A DNA stretch of 64,000 bases from Lachnospiraceae bacterium (lineage in GTDB: Bacteria; Bacillota; Clostridia; Lachnospirales; Lachnospiraceae). The notes under the pieces were generated by a model that was not told the DNA's origin, did not search any database, and saw only the letters and a program-made list of their open reading frames with translations. Position 1 is the first letter of the stretch. Each line of letters opens with the position of its first letter. Position numbers and translations under genes: made by a program. Positions 8,877 to 18,477 of the stretch are shown in pieces. Location: assembly GCA_017936885.1 (NCBI GenBank), contig JAGBEO010000001.1:65733-129732 (forward strand). Reading direction: 5' to 3'.

Positions 8877-8993
8877 CCCGCTTAAAATCCTGCGGGAAAA
8901 GCACGGGAAGAATGGCTCCCCAGAGCCATTCTTCCGCGCGAAGCCTGAAATCACTTAGCGAGGTTCTTTCGAGCTTAGTGATTTCCTTCGCGC
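8877..8993 (-). other. Three consecutive hairpins between livJ and livH
   Basis: Starting just after the livJ stop on the minus strand: an outer 8-bp stem (8986-8993 with 8936-8943) enclosing a 12-bp stem with one mismatch; a perfect 13-bp stem (8923-8935 with 8906-8918, four-base loop); and a CCCGC/GCGGG stem (8892-8896 with 8877-8881). None has a T-run, so they are unlikely to be full terminators. They probably protect the 3' end of livJ mRNA or reduce transcription into livH, giving more binding protein than permease. Confidence 0.7.
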
Positions 8994-8995
8994 TT

Positions 8996-10249
8996 TTACA
9001 TTGCTGTATAAACACCATCTTTAATCACTACAGCCTTAGGAGCCTTAGTAGGTTCACCGGAAGCATCCCATGTGATACCCTCGCCTGTAAGACCGTCTAC
9101 TGTGATCTCTGTCATAGCTGCTGTCAATGCAGCACAGATTTCTTCATTAGACATATCTGCCGTGATGCCTGCCTTCTCAGCCGCTGCCTTGATGGTATAC
9201 ACTGTGTCGTAACCGTCTGCTGCGAACTGGTTAGGGGTCTCACCGTATTTCTCTTTGTATGTGGTAACAAATTGAACCGTTAAGTCATCTGTTGCATCTG
9301 CTGCGAAAGGTGTTAATAACATAACGCCCTCAGCTAAAGATGTATCAAAGTTCTCAACATTTAAGATACCGTCTAATCCGTCACATCCGAAGAAGTCAAC
9401 ATCAAATCCCATATCTGCTGCCTGTGTTAAGATCAGGGAAGCCTCTGTATAGTAGATCGGAAGGAATACAAGCTCAGCGCCTGCGTCCTTAGCCTGCTGT
9501 AACTGTACAGAGAAGTCTGTCTTGTTATCAGCCGTAAAAGCACCTGCTGATACGATTTCGATAGACTGGTTGGCTGCTTCTGCTGCAAACTTCTCATAGA
9601 TACCGGAAGAATAAACGTCAGAACTGTCATAGATAACCGCTACTTTAGAAGCAAGACCGTTCTCACCGATATACTGTGCGGAAGCAGAACCCTGGTTAGG
9701 GTCTGAGAAACAGATACGGAACGCATTATCATTAGCGACACACTCTACAGCGGAACCGGATGGAGTAATCTGGAACATCTGATCCTCTGCTGTCTTCGCG
9801 GATACCGCGATAGAACATGCACTTGTTACGCAGCCGTCAAGTACCTGTGCGCCCCAATCCTTTAATGCGTTGTAAGCATTCACGGATTTCTCGGCATCAA
9901 GCTCGTCATCCTGGAAATTCAACTCTACCGTCATACCGTTGATACCGCCAGCTTCGTTGATCTCGTCAACTGCAATCTGGGAACCGTTCATTGCTGCGAT
10001 ACCATATACTGCCGCACCGCCTGTCAGCGGTCCGATACCGCCGATCTTAAAAGTAGCACCGTTACTCTCTGTAGATTCAGTGGTCTCTGCTGACTCTTCT
10101 GTTGCCGCTGTGTCCTCTGTTGCTGATGCATCTTCTGCTGTCTCAGCTGATGCGTCATTTGTTCCTGTACTTGCGGAAGAACCGCAGCCTGTTAACATAG
10201 CTGCCGTCATAGCGCCTGCAAGCACAAGGCTTAACATTTTTTTCTTCAT
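8996..10249 (-). CDS. livJ: Branched-chain amino acid ABC transporter substrate-binding lipoprotein LivJ
   Basis: A 417-residue extracellular binding protein. The N-terminus MKKKMLSLVLAG followed by LTGC is a lipoprotein signal with the modified cysteine near residue 23. It is followed by a Thr/Glu/Ser-rich linker and a type I periplasmic binding fold (FKIGGIGPLTGGAAVYG and INEAGGINGM). The ATG at 10249 has AAGGAGGAG upstream. It is the first gene of the operon, with its own promoter at 10338-10366. The ligand is inferred as Leu, Ile or Val, but related amides cannot be excluded. Confidence 0.93.
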   Translation of the reverse strand: MKKKMLSLVLAGAMTAAMLTGCGSSASTGTNDASAETAEDASATEDTAATEESAETTESTESNGATFKIGGIGPLTGGAAVYGIAAMNGSQIAVDEINEAGGINGMTVELNFQDDELDAEKSVNAYNALKDWGAQVLDGCVTSACSIAVSAKTAEDQMFQITPSGSAVECVANDNAFRICFSDPNQGSASAQYIGENGLASKVAVIYDSSDVYSSGIYEKFAAEAANQSIEIVSAGAFTADNKTDFSVQLQQAKDAGAELVFLPIYYTEASLILTQAADMGFDVDFFGCDGLDGILNVENFDTSLAEGVMLLTPFAADATDDLTVQFVTTYKEKYGETPNQFAADGYDTVYTIKAAAEKAGITADMSNEEICAALTAAMTEITVDGLTGEGITWDASGEPTKAPKAVVIKDGVYTAM

Positions 10250-10337
10250 AATTTTCTCCTCCTTCTTAACTTTCAAAGATATAAAGAAAGGGACTCCTAT
10301 ATAATAATAAGAAGTCCCACCTTTGAAACTTGAGAAA

Positions 10338-10366
10338 ATAATAGTCAAATTCTACAAATTTGTCAA
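10338..10366 (-). promoter_or_regulatory. Promoter of the liv operon
   Basis: TTGACA (10366-10361), 17-bp spacer, TATTAT (10343-10338), reading leftwards. The untranslated leader holds an inverted repeat (GGGACT near 10313-10318 with AGTCCC near 10291-10296) and an outer CTTTGAAA pair, so the 5' end of the transcript is probably folded. Confidence 0.7.
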
Positions 10367-10389
10367 TACTTTTTTGTTAATTTTCCATT

Positions 10390-11700
10390 CTACTTTTCCA
10401 TCTTCCAGAAATATGCGCTGTAAGGAGGCAATTCGCTGCCGCCGCCAAAGTCGTGTTTTTCTCCGGTAATCAGGTCTACCGCCAGACCACAGCCCGCATC
10501 AAAATGCGCCGTATATGTCTCTGCGTCTGCATTGATTGCCACCAGCACCCGCTCCCCGTCACACTTGCGCTCGAAGATACATTGTTTGTTGGTAAGCACT
10601 ACGGAACGGAAATCACCATAATTTAATGCCACGGAATTTTTCTTCGCCTCGGCCAGCTTACTGATCCACTCTCCTAACTCATTCCATACAGGCTCCTCAA
10701 AGCAGGCACGAAGCGCCGGGTCTCCCTCGCTCTTATGCGCCTTGGCCCCCCACTCACTGCCATAGTATACACATGGGATACCCGGCATACCGAAAGCGAG
10801 TGCATAGATAAGCGGCAGATGGTTCTCATTGGTCAGATTGCTGGCAATTCTGGTCACGTCATGATTATCCACAAAAGACAGCATATGTTTTCCTTTATAC
10901 AATGTCCAGTTCTCCGGTCCGAACTGGCGCAGCAGAGAATGTACAATTTCAAACATATTCATACTGTTAAAGCTGGAGAACAGTCCCTTATAGCACTCAT
11001 AATTGGTTACGGAATGCAGCATGCTGTCATTCATCCACTGGTTATAATCCCCGTGCAGTGTCTCGCCAAGCAGGAAGAAATCAGGTCTCAGTCCATCACA
11101 AAAGCCTCTCAGCCTGCGCAGGAAATCATGATCCAGACAATACGCCACATCCAGCCGCAGCCCGTCAATGTCGAATTCCTCTACCCAGCCTTTGACACTG
11201 TCCAGAATATGATTGATTACGTCTTCGTGGCGAAGATTCAGCTTAACCAGGTCGTAGTTGCCTTCCCAGCCTTCATACCACAGTCCGTCATTATAGTTGG
11301 AATTGCCGCCCAGATTAATATGGAACCAGCTAAGATAAGGGGAATGCTCCCTATTCTTCAGCACATCCTGAAAAGCCCAGAATCCTCTGCCCACATGATT
11401 AAACACACCGTCCAGAATCACCTTGATCCCATTGTCATGCAGATTCTTGCATACTTCTTTAAAATCCTCATTGGTTCCCAGCCTGCAGTCAATGGTACGA
11501 TAGTCCCTTGTATTGTAACCATGGGTATCGGACTCGAATACAGGGGAAAAATAAATTGCGTTCATTCCCAATTTCTTCATATGGGGAATCCAGTCGTTCA
11601 CCTTTAAAATACGATGTTCTAACTTGCCGTCATTTTCAAACGGCGCTCCGCAAAATCCCAACGGATAAATCTGATAAAATACACTTTCATATGCCCACAT
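10390..11700 (-). CDS. GH13 alpha-glucan hydrolase, cytoplasmic
   Basis: A 436-residue alpha-amylase-family enzyme. Conserved regions are in order: DGVFNHVG (about 97-104), GLRLDVAY with the nucleophile Asp184, LLGETLHGD with the acid/base Glu213, and FVDNHD with Asp281. A short C-terminal beta domain follows. There is no signal peptide, so it acts on imported oligosaccharides, probably as a maltodextrinase or neopullulanase-like enzyme; the exact linkage cannot be read from sequence. It is transcribed alone here, far from the maltodextrin transporter at 60-64 kb, but would serve the same pathway. Confidence 0.87.
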   Translation of the reverse strand: MWAYESVFYQIYPLGFCGAPFENDGKLEHRILKVNDWIPHMKKLGMNAIYFSPVFESDTHGYNTRDYRTIDCRLGTNEDFKEVCKNLHDNGIKVILDGVFNHVGRGFWAFQDVLKNREHSPYLSWFHINLGGNSNYNDGLWYEGWEGNYDLVKLNLRHEDVINHILDSVKGWVEEFDIDGLRLDVAYCLDHDFLRRLRGFCDGLRPDFFLLGETLHGDYNQWMNDSMLHSVTNYECYKGLFSSFNSMNMFEIVHSLLRQFGPENWTLYKGKHMLSFVDNHDVTRIASNLTNENHLPLIYALAFGMPGIPCVYYGSEWGAKAHKSEGDPALRACFEEPVWNELGEWISKLAEAKKNSVALNYGDFRSVVLTNKQCIFERKCDGERVLVAINADAETYTAHFDAGCGLAVDLITGEKHDFGGGSELPPYSAYFWKMEK

Positions 11701-12244
11701 AGTTTCATCTCCTCTTACTCCTGAATATTTGCCAGCTACTATACCCTGTCATATTATTCTCTATCTGACAAGACAGCTCCTTTCATACCTTAATTACCAT
11801 CCATCGTCATCTCATCTACACAACATCTGGTACTTTAGTAACATCAGAGCCATTTCAGTATACCACCACTAAACAGCCGCCGTCAAACTTCTCTCACAAT
11901 CCCCTATTGACCGATTGAGTACTTTTTGGGGATAACCTGAAATCCGTTTATCGACTTTTCCACAGCTTTTCATACATATTTTTTATAAAATAAATCAAAT
12001 ATGTCAAAGAAATCCCCAATTTCCACAAAGTTATCCACAGTGACATATGTGTCATGTCCGCATGACTCATTTATCATTTTAAATGTCATTTTCGTTTTTT
12101 TCTATCATTTTTTTCAAATTATCTAATTTGGGCTGCTGATTCTTACCACTAAATATTGTATAATAAATAGAAATCAGTCAATCTCACTGATACTTTGACG
12201 GCTTGAGTCAATTACGAAAATATTTGGAAGGAAGGATATGATCT
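11701..12244. other. Intergenic region with a cluster of DnaA-box-like sequences
   Basis: This 544-bp AT-rich gap between divergent genes holds a perfect DnaA box TTATCCACA (12031-12039) and three near matches: TTATCCCCA on the minus strand (11927-11935), TTTTCCACA (11956-11964) and ATTTCCACA (12019-12027). A run TTTTTTATAAAATAA lies between them. A TGACA/TGTCA inverted repeat follows at 12040-12053, and a TATAAT at 12159-12164 may be part of the nfo promoter. No gene is visible. Confidence 0.5.
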
Positions 12245-13099
12245 ATGTTAAAACTAGGTTCTCATGTGGGAATGAGCGGAAAAGAAATGATGCTGGGATC
12301 TGCCAAAGAAGCAGTCTCCTACGATGCCAACACCTTTATGCTCTACACGGGTGCACCGCAGAATACCAAAAGAAAGGCCATCTCCGAATTAAAGATTGCA
12401 GAGGCATGGGACTATATGCATGCACACGGTATCGAAGAATTCGTGGTGCACGCTCCCTATATTATTAATTTAGCCAACGCGGTTAATCCCGATACTTATA
12501 ACATCGGCGTTGAATTTCTGGCATTGGAGATAGAACGGACTATCGCTATGGGCTCCCATACGCTGATTCTGCACCCCGGTTCCCATGTCGGTGCAGGGGC
12601 AGATATTGGCATTGACCGGGTTGCTCAAGGTCTGAATGAAGTGCTTACGAAGGATCAGGATTGCTGTATTGCCTTGGAAACCATGGCGGGTAAAGGTTCC
12701 GAAATCGGCCGTTCCTTTGAAGAATTAGCTGCCATCTTCGACAAAGTACAATACAGTGATAAACTGCGTGTCTGCATGGACACGTGCCATCTGAACGATT
12801 CCGGTTATGACGTCGTAAACCGCTTCGATGAGATGATTGACCGTTTTGATCAATTAATTGGAAAAGACCGGATTGCCGTTTTTCACATCAATGACAGTAA
12901 GAATGAACGGGGTGCAGGCAAGGATCGTCATGCCAACATCGGTGCAGGCACCATCGGTATAGAGGCACTGCGTTATATCGTCCATCACCCGGATTTTATG
13001 CATCTGCCGAAAATACTGGAAACACCCTATGTGCCGTCAGCCGATAACCCTGATAAGAAGGTTGCTCCTTATCGGGAGGAAATTGCACTGCTGCGATAG
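12245..13099 (+). CDS. nfo: Deoxyribonuclease IV (AP endonuclease)
   Basis: A 284-residue TIM-barrel endonuclease of the Nfo/EndoIV family, which cleaves DNA 5' to abasic sites in base excision repair. The metal-ligand segments are in order: [56 protein letters not shown] and ILETPY. Length matches the family. The start follows GGAAGGAAGGAT. It is divergent from the GH13 gene and convergent with a DNA helicase gene; the cluster of repair genes to its right may be coincidental. Confidence 0.95.
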   Translation: MLKLGSHVGMSGKEMMLGSAKEAVSYDANTFMLYTGAPQNTKRKAISELKIAEAWDYMHAHGIEEFVVHAPYIINLANAVNPDTYNIGVEFLALEIERTIAMGSHTLILHPGSHVGAGADIGIDRVAQGLNEVLTKDQDCCIALETMAGKGSEIGRSFEELAAIFDKVQYSDKLRVCMDTCHLNDSGYDVVNRFDEMIDRFDQLIGKDRIAVFHINDSKNERGAGKDRHANIGAGTIGIEALRYIVHHPDFMHLPKILETPYVPSADNPDKKVAPYREEIALLR

Positions 13100-13126
13100 A
13101 ACAATGCCAGTAGCTTCCACGTCATA

Positions 13127-15613
13127 TTACAGCCATTCATCCCAGAACCGTTCTATACGCCGACCGATACGGTCAACGCTAACAACCTCATGATTATGCC
13201 ACTCTCTGGGAAACAATCTCTGATAAGCAGGTGTCAGGAAACGTTCGTCTAACAGTGCCACGATTCCGAAATCATCCACCGTACGAATCACACGTCCTGC
13301 CGCCTGCAGTACTTTATTCATACCGGGATACCGATAGGCATAATCAAATCCGTTCTCTCCCCATCCGTCAAAATAATTCTTGAGAATTTCTCTCTCATTG
13401 CAGACCTGCGGCAGTCCTGTCCCCACAATCACGGCACCAATCAGACTATCATTCTTAAGATCAATTCCTTCACTGAATATACCGCCCATTACACAGAAAC
13501 CAAGCAGGCTCTTCTCCTCTTCTATTTCAATCTCCATCCTAATCAGGGCATTTAAATCACAATCCTCATTTCCCGTAAAACGGCTTAAGAACTCTTCCCT
13601 CGCCTGCTCGTCCATGTAATCTTCCTGTACGATACACTCCACAGTTTCTTCCTTATTAAAAAAATGCTGATAGATATCATATATCTCCCGCAAAAAAGCA
13701 TGGGACGGAAAGAACAACATATAATTACCATGCCTTTTCTCTACTATGTTATGGATATAAGAAGCAATCCGATAGTATTCCTCACTGCTTCTGCGGGTAT
13801 ATTTGCTGGTTACATCACTGCCGATATAAAGTCCCAGCTTCTCCGGATGGAATACAGACCTGGCATATACCTCATAATCTCCTTCCGCAGCGCCAAGCAA
13901 TGTCTTATAGTACTGAATCGGCAGCAAGGTGGCTGAGAACAGAATCGTACTCCTGCCGCGCATCATGCACTCCTTAAGATTCTTAGCCGGATTGACACAG
14001 AAGAGTTTCAGAATAAAGCTGCCGTCTGATTCCAATTCCGAATAAGTCACATAATTTTCATCCACCAGCTCGTACATTTCCAGAAAATGGGATATCTCAA
14101 AATAAAATTCCAAAATTTCCTTCCTGACCGGGCTGTCCTCATGATTTTCCAGATAATCATCTATGGCAGAACTAAGCCTGATCAATGCCCGCACAAAAGT
14201 GTCTATTACTTCCTCTATTTTATAATTCTCACATTCCCTTTTCAGTGCCAGCAGCTCTTTATTGCACTTATCCAGATTGTTGGCAATCCGCTCATCATAT
14301 GCCTTCACGGTCTTCTTCAGTTCCAGAAAATCTTCCTTGCGAAGCACGGCGCTGTACATATCCCTGCCGCGCTCCACCAGATTATGAGCTTCATCGATCA
14401 GAAAAATGTACTCTCCCCGTATGCCATCCGTAAAAAATCTGCGCAAATATACATGAGGATCAAATAAATAGTTATAATCGCAGATAACCGCATCGGAAAA
14501 AAGACTCATATCAAGACACATTTCAAAAGGACATACCTGATGCTTCCTGGCATACGCTTCTATTTTCTCTCTATTATAATTGTCTTCATGGATTAACAGA
14601 TCATACATGGCCTCATTAATTCTGTCGTAATGTCCCCTGGCATAGGGACAGTACTCCGGATTACACTCTGTCTCCTCCATAAAACAGACCTTATCCTTCG
14701 CAGTCAGAATCACACTCTTAAGCTTAAGTCCCCTCTCCCGCAGAAGGGCAAACGTATGATCCGCCACTGTGCGGGTAATGGTCTTGGCAGTCAGATAAAA
14801 TATTTTCTCACACAGCCCTTCTCCCATAGCTTTCACAGACGGAAAGACTGTGGATATCGTCTTGCCTACCCCGGTAGGTGCCTCAATAAAAAGCTTCCGT
14901 TTATGATATATGGTCTGATACACATAAGTCACCAGATCCTTCTGCCCCTCTCTATAGGCAAACGGAAATTCCAAAGCCTTAATGGATGCTTGTCTGGTTT
15001 TCTGCCATAGGAAGCTGTAATCCGCCCATTTACGGTACTGCTCCATCACATCATGAAACCACTCTCTCAATTCTGCATAAGTAAATTCATAGGTAAAGTA
15101 ACGAATCTCCTCCGTCTCAATATGGCAATAGGTCATGCGTACACGAATCTTCTCTAATTTCTGCTGTTCAGCATAGATATAGGCATAGCTTTTCGCCTGC
15201 GCCAGATGCACCGGAACAGGTCCTTTCATCTTCTTTAAATCATGAAAGGTTCCCTTAATCTCATCAATGGTCACATCCTCTTTCGTAATAATACCATCCG
15301 CGCGCCCCTCTACCACGATCTCATAGCCGCTGTCCTTCTTCTCTTCCAACGGCAAAGGAGCACCTCCTAACCGGGAAGTATCCGTCACAGTTTCTGAATC
15401 AACTCCGTCCCTTTCACTGCAATTCTCAACTTTATACACATAGCGAAGCCCTACTTCCGCCTGATACTCCGGCCCCATACGCCGCTGTATCATACGATGA
15501 ATACGGCTTCCCTCCTGCATTGCATTTTCGGGAGCCGCAGATCTTCGATTGTCTATATCACCGGAGCGCAGAATAAATTCCACCAAACTCCGAACTGAAA
15601 TCCGTACTTCCAT
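13127..15613 (-). CDS. PD-(D/E)XK nuclease fused to a DinG/Rad3-type Fe-S helicase
   Basis: An 828-residue fusion. Residues 1 to about 210 look like a RecB/Cas4-like nuclease: the acidic GRADG, the EIKGT core and the QAKSYAY motif (Q-x3-Y) appear in order. The rest is a superfamily 2 helicase with IEAPTGVGKT (Walker A), a four-cysteine Fe-S region (CFMEETECNPEYC and CPFEMC), DEAHN (Walker B) and QAAGRVIRT (motif VI). It should unwind 5'-3' and cut DNA, probably in repair or recombination. The ATG follows AAGGATCGTAA, and three 20-bp tandem repeats lie just upstream. Single-gene transcript. Confidence 0.87.
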   Translation of the reverse strand: MEVRISVRSLVEFILRSGDIDNRRSAAPENAMQEGSRIHRMIQRRMGPEYQAEVGLRYVYKVENCSERDGVDSETVTDTSRLGGAPLPLEEKKDSGYEIVVEGRADGIITKEDVTIDEIKGTFHDLKKMKGPVPVHLAQAKSYAYIYAEQQKLEKIRVRMTYCHIETEEIRYFTYEFTYAELREWFHDVMEQYRKWADYSFLWQKTRQASIKALEFPFAYREGQKDLVTYVYQTIYHKRKLFIEAPTGVGKTISTVFPSVKAMGEGLCEKIFYLTAKTITRTVADHTFALLRERGLKLKSVILTAKDKVCFMEETECNPEYCPYARGHYDRINEAMYDLLIHEDNYNREKIEAYARKHQVCPFEMCLDMSLFSDAVICDYNYLFDPHVYLRRFFTDGIRGEYIFLIDEAHNLVERGRDMYSAVLRKEDFLELKKTVKAYDERIANNLDKCNKELLALKRECENYKIEEVIDTFVRALIRLSSAIDDYLENHEDSPVRKEILEFYFEISHFLEMYELVDENYVTYSELESDGSFILKLFCVNPAKNLKECMMRGRSTILFSATLLPIQYYKTLLGAAEGDYEVYARSVFHPEKLGLYIGSDVTSKYTRRSSEEYYRIASYIHNIVEKRHGNYMLFFPSHAFLREIYDIYQHFFNKEETVECIVQEDYMDEQAREEFLSRFTGNEDCDLNALIRMEIEIEEEKSLLGFCVMGGIFSEGIDLKNDSLIGAVIVGTGLPQVCNEREILKNYFDGWGENGFDYAYRYPGMNKVLQAAGRVIRTVDDFGIVALLDERFLTPAYQRLFPREWHNHEVVSVDRIGRRIERFWDEWL

Positions 15614-15630
15614 TTACGATCCTTCTTATT

Positions 15631-15690
15631 TCACTTTATTGCTGCATATTTCACTTTATCACTGCATGTTTCACTTTATCACTACACATC
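15631..15690. repeat. Three 20-bp tandem repeats upstream of the helicase gene
   Basis: Units 15631-15650, 15651-15670 and 15671-15690 each begin TCACTTTAT and repeat in exact 20-bp register with a few substitutions. Two helical turns separate the copies, and they end 17 bp before the helicase start codon, a position suited to an operator array read by one protein on one face of DNA. Confidence 0.8.
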
Positions 15691-15740
15691 AAAAGCAAAA
15701 ACTCCCCACTTAAGATATTACGCTATCTTAAATAGGGAGT
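15691..15740 (-). terminator. Intrinsic terminator of the HPr-like gene
   Basis: Arms 15701-15717 and 15724-15740 pair at 15 of 17 positions around a six-base loop; on the minus strand the stem is followed by TTTTTGCTTTT. Confidence 0.85.
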
Positions 15741-15808
15741 CAATGTAACTACGCTATCTATCTTGTTCTTGTCTTCATTACAGACTTAATACATTAACTT
15801 TGATCTCT

Positions 15809-16033
15809 TTAACAGGCAATAGAAAACTTTTGGAGATATTTCTCGAAACCAGCATCATAGCCATGATAAGAAACGGTCAATATCTGATTAAAATTAAGCC
15901 CTAACACACCAATAATAGATTTGGCATCTACAATAAAACTGTTGTAGGAGATGTCTACATCAAAGTTACACTTAGTAGCAGCGGATACGAAATCTTTCAC
16001 TTCATCCGGTCTTAATTTAATTCTATGTTGCAT
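15809..16033 (-). CDS. HPr-like protein lacking the phosphorylatable histidine
   Basis: A 74-residue protein. The central VDAKSIIGVLGL matches the serine-46 region of HPr (usually NAKSIMGVMSL), and the C-terminal half follows the HPr fold pattern including GYDAGFEKYL. The N-terminal GLHARPA active-site segment is missing: the sequence runs from IKLRP straight into DEVKDFV. It therefore cannot be a normal PTS phosphocarrier and may act as a regulatory relative, like Crh. The start at 16033 follows AAAGGAAGGTGA. It is expressed alone, between the helicase and repair genes, with its own terminator. Confidence 0.78.
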   Translation of the reverse strand: MQHRIKLRPDEVKDFVSAATKCNFDVDISYNSFIVDAKSIIGVLGLNFNQILTVSYHGYDAGFEKYLQKFSIAC

Positions 16034-16277
16034 AATGTTCACCTTCCTTTTCCATTTATGTATGCAAAAGTCACACATAGAAAAAACGTTTTCTTGCTCC
16101 TCTTTGAGTAGATTATACTCTTTTGTTTTCTTTTGTAAAGAGAAATTTTTGTGACCGGAAAATAACATTTTTGGTATTTTTTACAATTTTCCCAACACAT
16201 TTTGAATTTCAAAATATTCTTTGTAAAACTTGCACATATGCCATTTTATCACTTTAAAGGCATAAAGCACATTTTAC

Positions 16278-17054
16278 TCACTTTTGGGCAAATTCCATCA
16301 TGTAATCTTGGTAACGGAACGGGCACATTTGTCTTTGCAGCCGCTTATTTTCACGTTCTTTAATGCCGATTGTCTTGTGGAACATGGTGAATAATTCGCG
16401 GTATTGATTCTCTTTCTGCGACCACTTCAAACGCTCCTTTATAAAACCATCCGGTTCCGATACCAGATACCACTCCTTCTTAGCCGGATGGACACCAAAC
16501 AAACCGTGATTCTCATCGTGAATCATAAAATTCTCTATCGACAGCCTGTCGGCAAAATGCGGCATGATAAAAGGTATCACACTATTCTTGGGACCGATTA
16601 CCGCATACAGTATCCCCTGCTCCAACTCCTGAAACCGTATAAACTCTGTTTCATAATGAGCTTCATTCGCCGTATATCTGGCAAGTTCAAAAGTTTTGAG
16701 CACGTAGGGATTGCGCAGATTCTCCATCACACGTCTGCCGCTGCCCGCAGTGATGCTGTCCACCACCGTTTTGTAAATCGCATCCCCTTTTTCTTCCTTA
16801 TTACATGAGGCTGCTGCCCGGCAGATCACATGATACACACTCTCTCCCAACCGCTCCCTCAGGGTTCTTGCCACCTTATCAGTCTTAACTGAATCCGGCT
16901 GAATATACATATAACTGGCAAATAATCTGTAATTTTCCTCTTCACCGACTTGCAGATGAACATGCTCATGCCCCTCCCTTAAAGCATAAGCGTCATAAAT
17001 GCCGGTGAAAATGCCCTCTATTGAATCCTCACAAATCAGATACTTTTCTTCCAT
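16278..17054 (-). CDS. TIGR03915-type putative DNA repair protein
   Basis: A 258-residue protein whose layout matches the TIGR03915 / DUF4130 family: GIFTGIYDAY near the N-terminus, a central GSGRRVMENLRNPYV, and a C-terminal RYQDYMMEFAQ. This family is nearly always encoded beside the radical SAM partner found here, and in some genomes is fused to a uracil-DNA-glycosylase-like domain. The chemistry is unknown. It starts 38 bp after the radical SAM gene and should share its SOS-type promoter. I place the start at ATG 17054; a GTG at 17063 is also possible. Confidence 0.83.
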   Translation of the reverse strand: MEEKYLICEDSIEGIFTGIYDAYALREGHEHVHLQVGEEENYRLFASYMYIQPDSVKTDKVARTLRERLGESVYHVICRAAASCNKEEKGDAIYKTVVDSITAGSGRRVMENLRNPYVLKTFELARYTANEAHYETEFIRFQELEQGILYAVIGPKNSVIPFIMPHFADRLSIENFMIHDENHGLFGVHPAKKEWYLVSEPDGFIKERLKWSQKENQYRELFTMFHKTIGIKERENKRLQRQMCPFRYQDYMMEFAQK

Positions 17055-17092
17055 AAACAGCACTACTCTCTATTCTCTTACTATGACTCTTA

Positions 17093-18433
17093 CTATGCCA
17101 ATCTATAAGTCTGCGCTTCCGACATCTGCCCCTCATCAAACAGTGACATCTGCCTATAGGTCGTACCATCCATCAAAAAGGGCAGTCTTTCTCCCCTCCC
17201 CATCTGATTTTGATAGGTAAGATTCCTCACAATATACGCTTCATCAATCTTCGTCGGATACATCATCTTCCCATTGCAGGTAATGAAATAGAGCGCCCGT
17301 TTCAACACCACGCCAATCTTCTTTAAATCCTCAAATGTCAGATTACCAAACCGCCTTGCCGCCACGATACGCCTTGCACTCTTCACACCTACTCCCGGAA
17401 TCCGCAGAAGAAGCTGGTAATCAGCACGATTGATCTCCACGGGAAATACTTCCAGATGTCTGACTGCCCAATCGGCCTTAGGGTCAATCGCCATGTTGAA
17501 ATTCGGTCTGTCCGCAGTGAGCAGTTCATCCACCTTAAAATGATAAAACCGTAATAACCAGTCCGCCTGATACAGCCTGTGCTCCCGCAATAGCGGCGGT
17601 CCCCCTGTAAGTGCGGGCAGATCCTTATCCTCATTCACATTGACAAAGGCAGAATAATATACCCTCTTTAACGAAAACTTATCATATAAGTTCTCTGCCA
17701 CGGACATAATCTGATAATCGCTTTCCGGCAAGGCCCCTATCACCATCTGAGTAGACTGCCCCGCTTCGCAGAAACGGGGAGCGTGTTTATATAAGGTAAG
17801 CTCGTTCTTATTCTCTGCAATGCCATTCTGAATCTGCCGCATCGGTTTTAAGATATTCTTACGATGCTTATTCGGCGCCATTTCCCTTAGTCCCTCTGCC
17901 GTTGCCATCTCCAGATTCACACTCATACGGTCCGCCAGATATCCTGCTTTCTGAATGAGCAGCGGATCAGCCCCCGGTATGGCTTTCACATGAATATATC
18001 CCTGAAATCGGTGCACTGTACGCAGCTTATGCACAGTCTCACAGATCAGTTCCATCGTATAGTTGGGACTGTATAAAATCCCGGAACTTAAAAATAATCC
18101 TTCTATATAATTGCGTCTGTAAAATTCCATCGTCAGTTCACAGACCTCATCCGGTGTAAAAGAAGCCCGCGGTACGTCGTTAGACTTTCTGTTAATGCAA
18201 TATTTACAGTCATAGATACATTCATTTGTAAAAAGGATCTTTAATAAGGAAACACATCTGCCGTCTGATGCAAAGCTGTGACACAAGCCTGCTGCCACGG
18301 TATTGCCGATACCATTACCGTCATTTGCGCGGGATGAGCCGCTGCTGCTGCAAGAGACATCATATTTCGCCCCCTCAGCCAAAATCTTTAATTTATCCAT
18401 CAACGACATCTGCGGAGAAATTCTCACTTCCAT
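17093..18433 (-). CDS. Putative DNA modification/repair radical SAM protein (TIGR03916 type)
   Basis: A 446-residue radical SAM enzyme. The CIYDCKYC cluster motif (Cys72, Cys76, Cys79) binds the [4Fe-4S] cluster, and the C-terminal region has a helix-hairpin-helix (IPGVGVKSARRI, about residue 342) that should bind DNA. It forms a two-gene operon with the TIGR03915 protein. The start at 18433 was chosen because upstream in-frame codons fall within the promoter region. The promoter carries two SOS boxes, which supports the DNA-damage role long suspected for this pair. Substrate and product are unknown. Confidence 0.88.
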   Translation of the reverse strand: MEVRISPQMSLMDKLKILAEGAKYDVSCSSSGSSRANDGNGIGNTVAAGLCHSFASDGRCVSLLKILFTNECIYDCKYCINRKSNDVPRASFTPDEVCELTMEFYRRNYIEGLFLSSGILYSPNYTMELICETVHKLRTVHRFQGYIHVKAIPGADPLLIQKAGYLADRMSVNLEMATAEGLREMAPNKHRKNILKPMRQIQNGIAENKNELTLYKHAPRFCEAGQSTQMVIGALPESDYQIMSVAENLYDKFSLKRVYYSAFVNVNEDKDLPALTGGPPLLREHRLYQADWLLRFYHFKVDELLTADRPNFNMAIDPKADWAVRHLEVFPVEINRADYQLLLRIPGVGVKSARRIVAARRFGNLTFEDLKKIGVVLKRALYFITCNGKMMYPTKIDEAYIVRNLTYQNQMGRGERLPFLMDGTTYRQMSLFDEGQMSEAQTYRLA

Positions 18434-18477
18434 GACACTTCTTTTCCTTCCAAATCTGTAAAACATTTTTAAAATCA

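Noticed and set aside
11701-12244. DnaA boxes as a chromosomal origin
   Set aside because: dnaA, dnaN and other origin genes are absent, and only one box is perfect.
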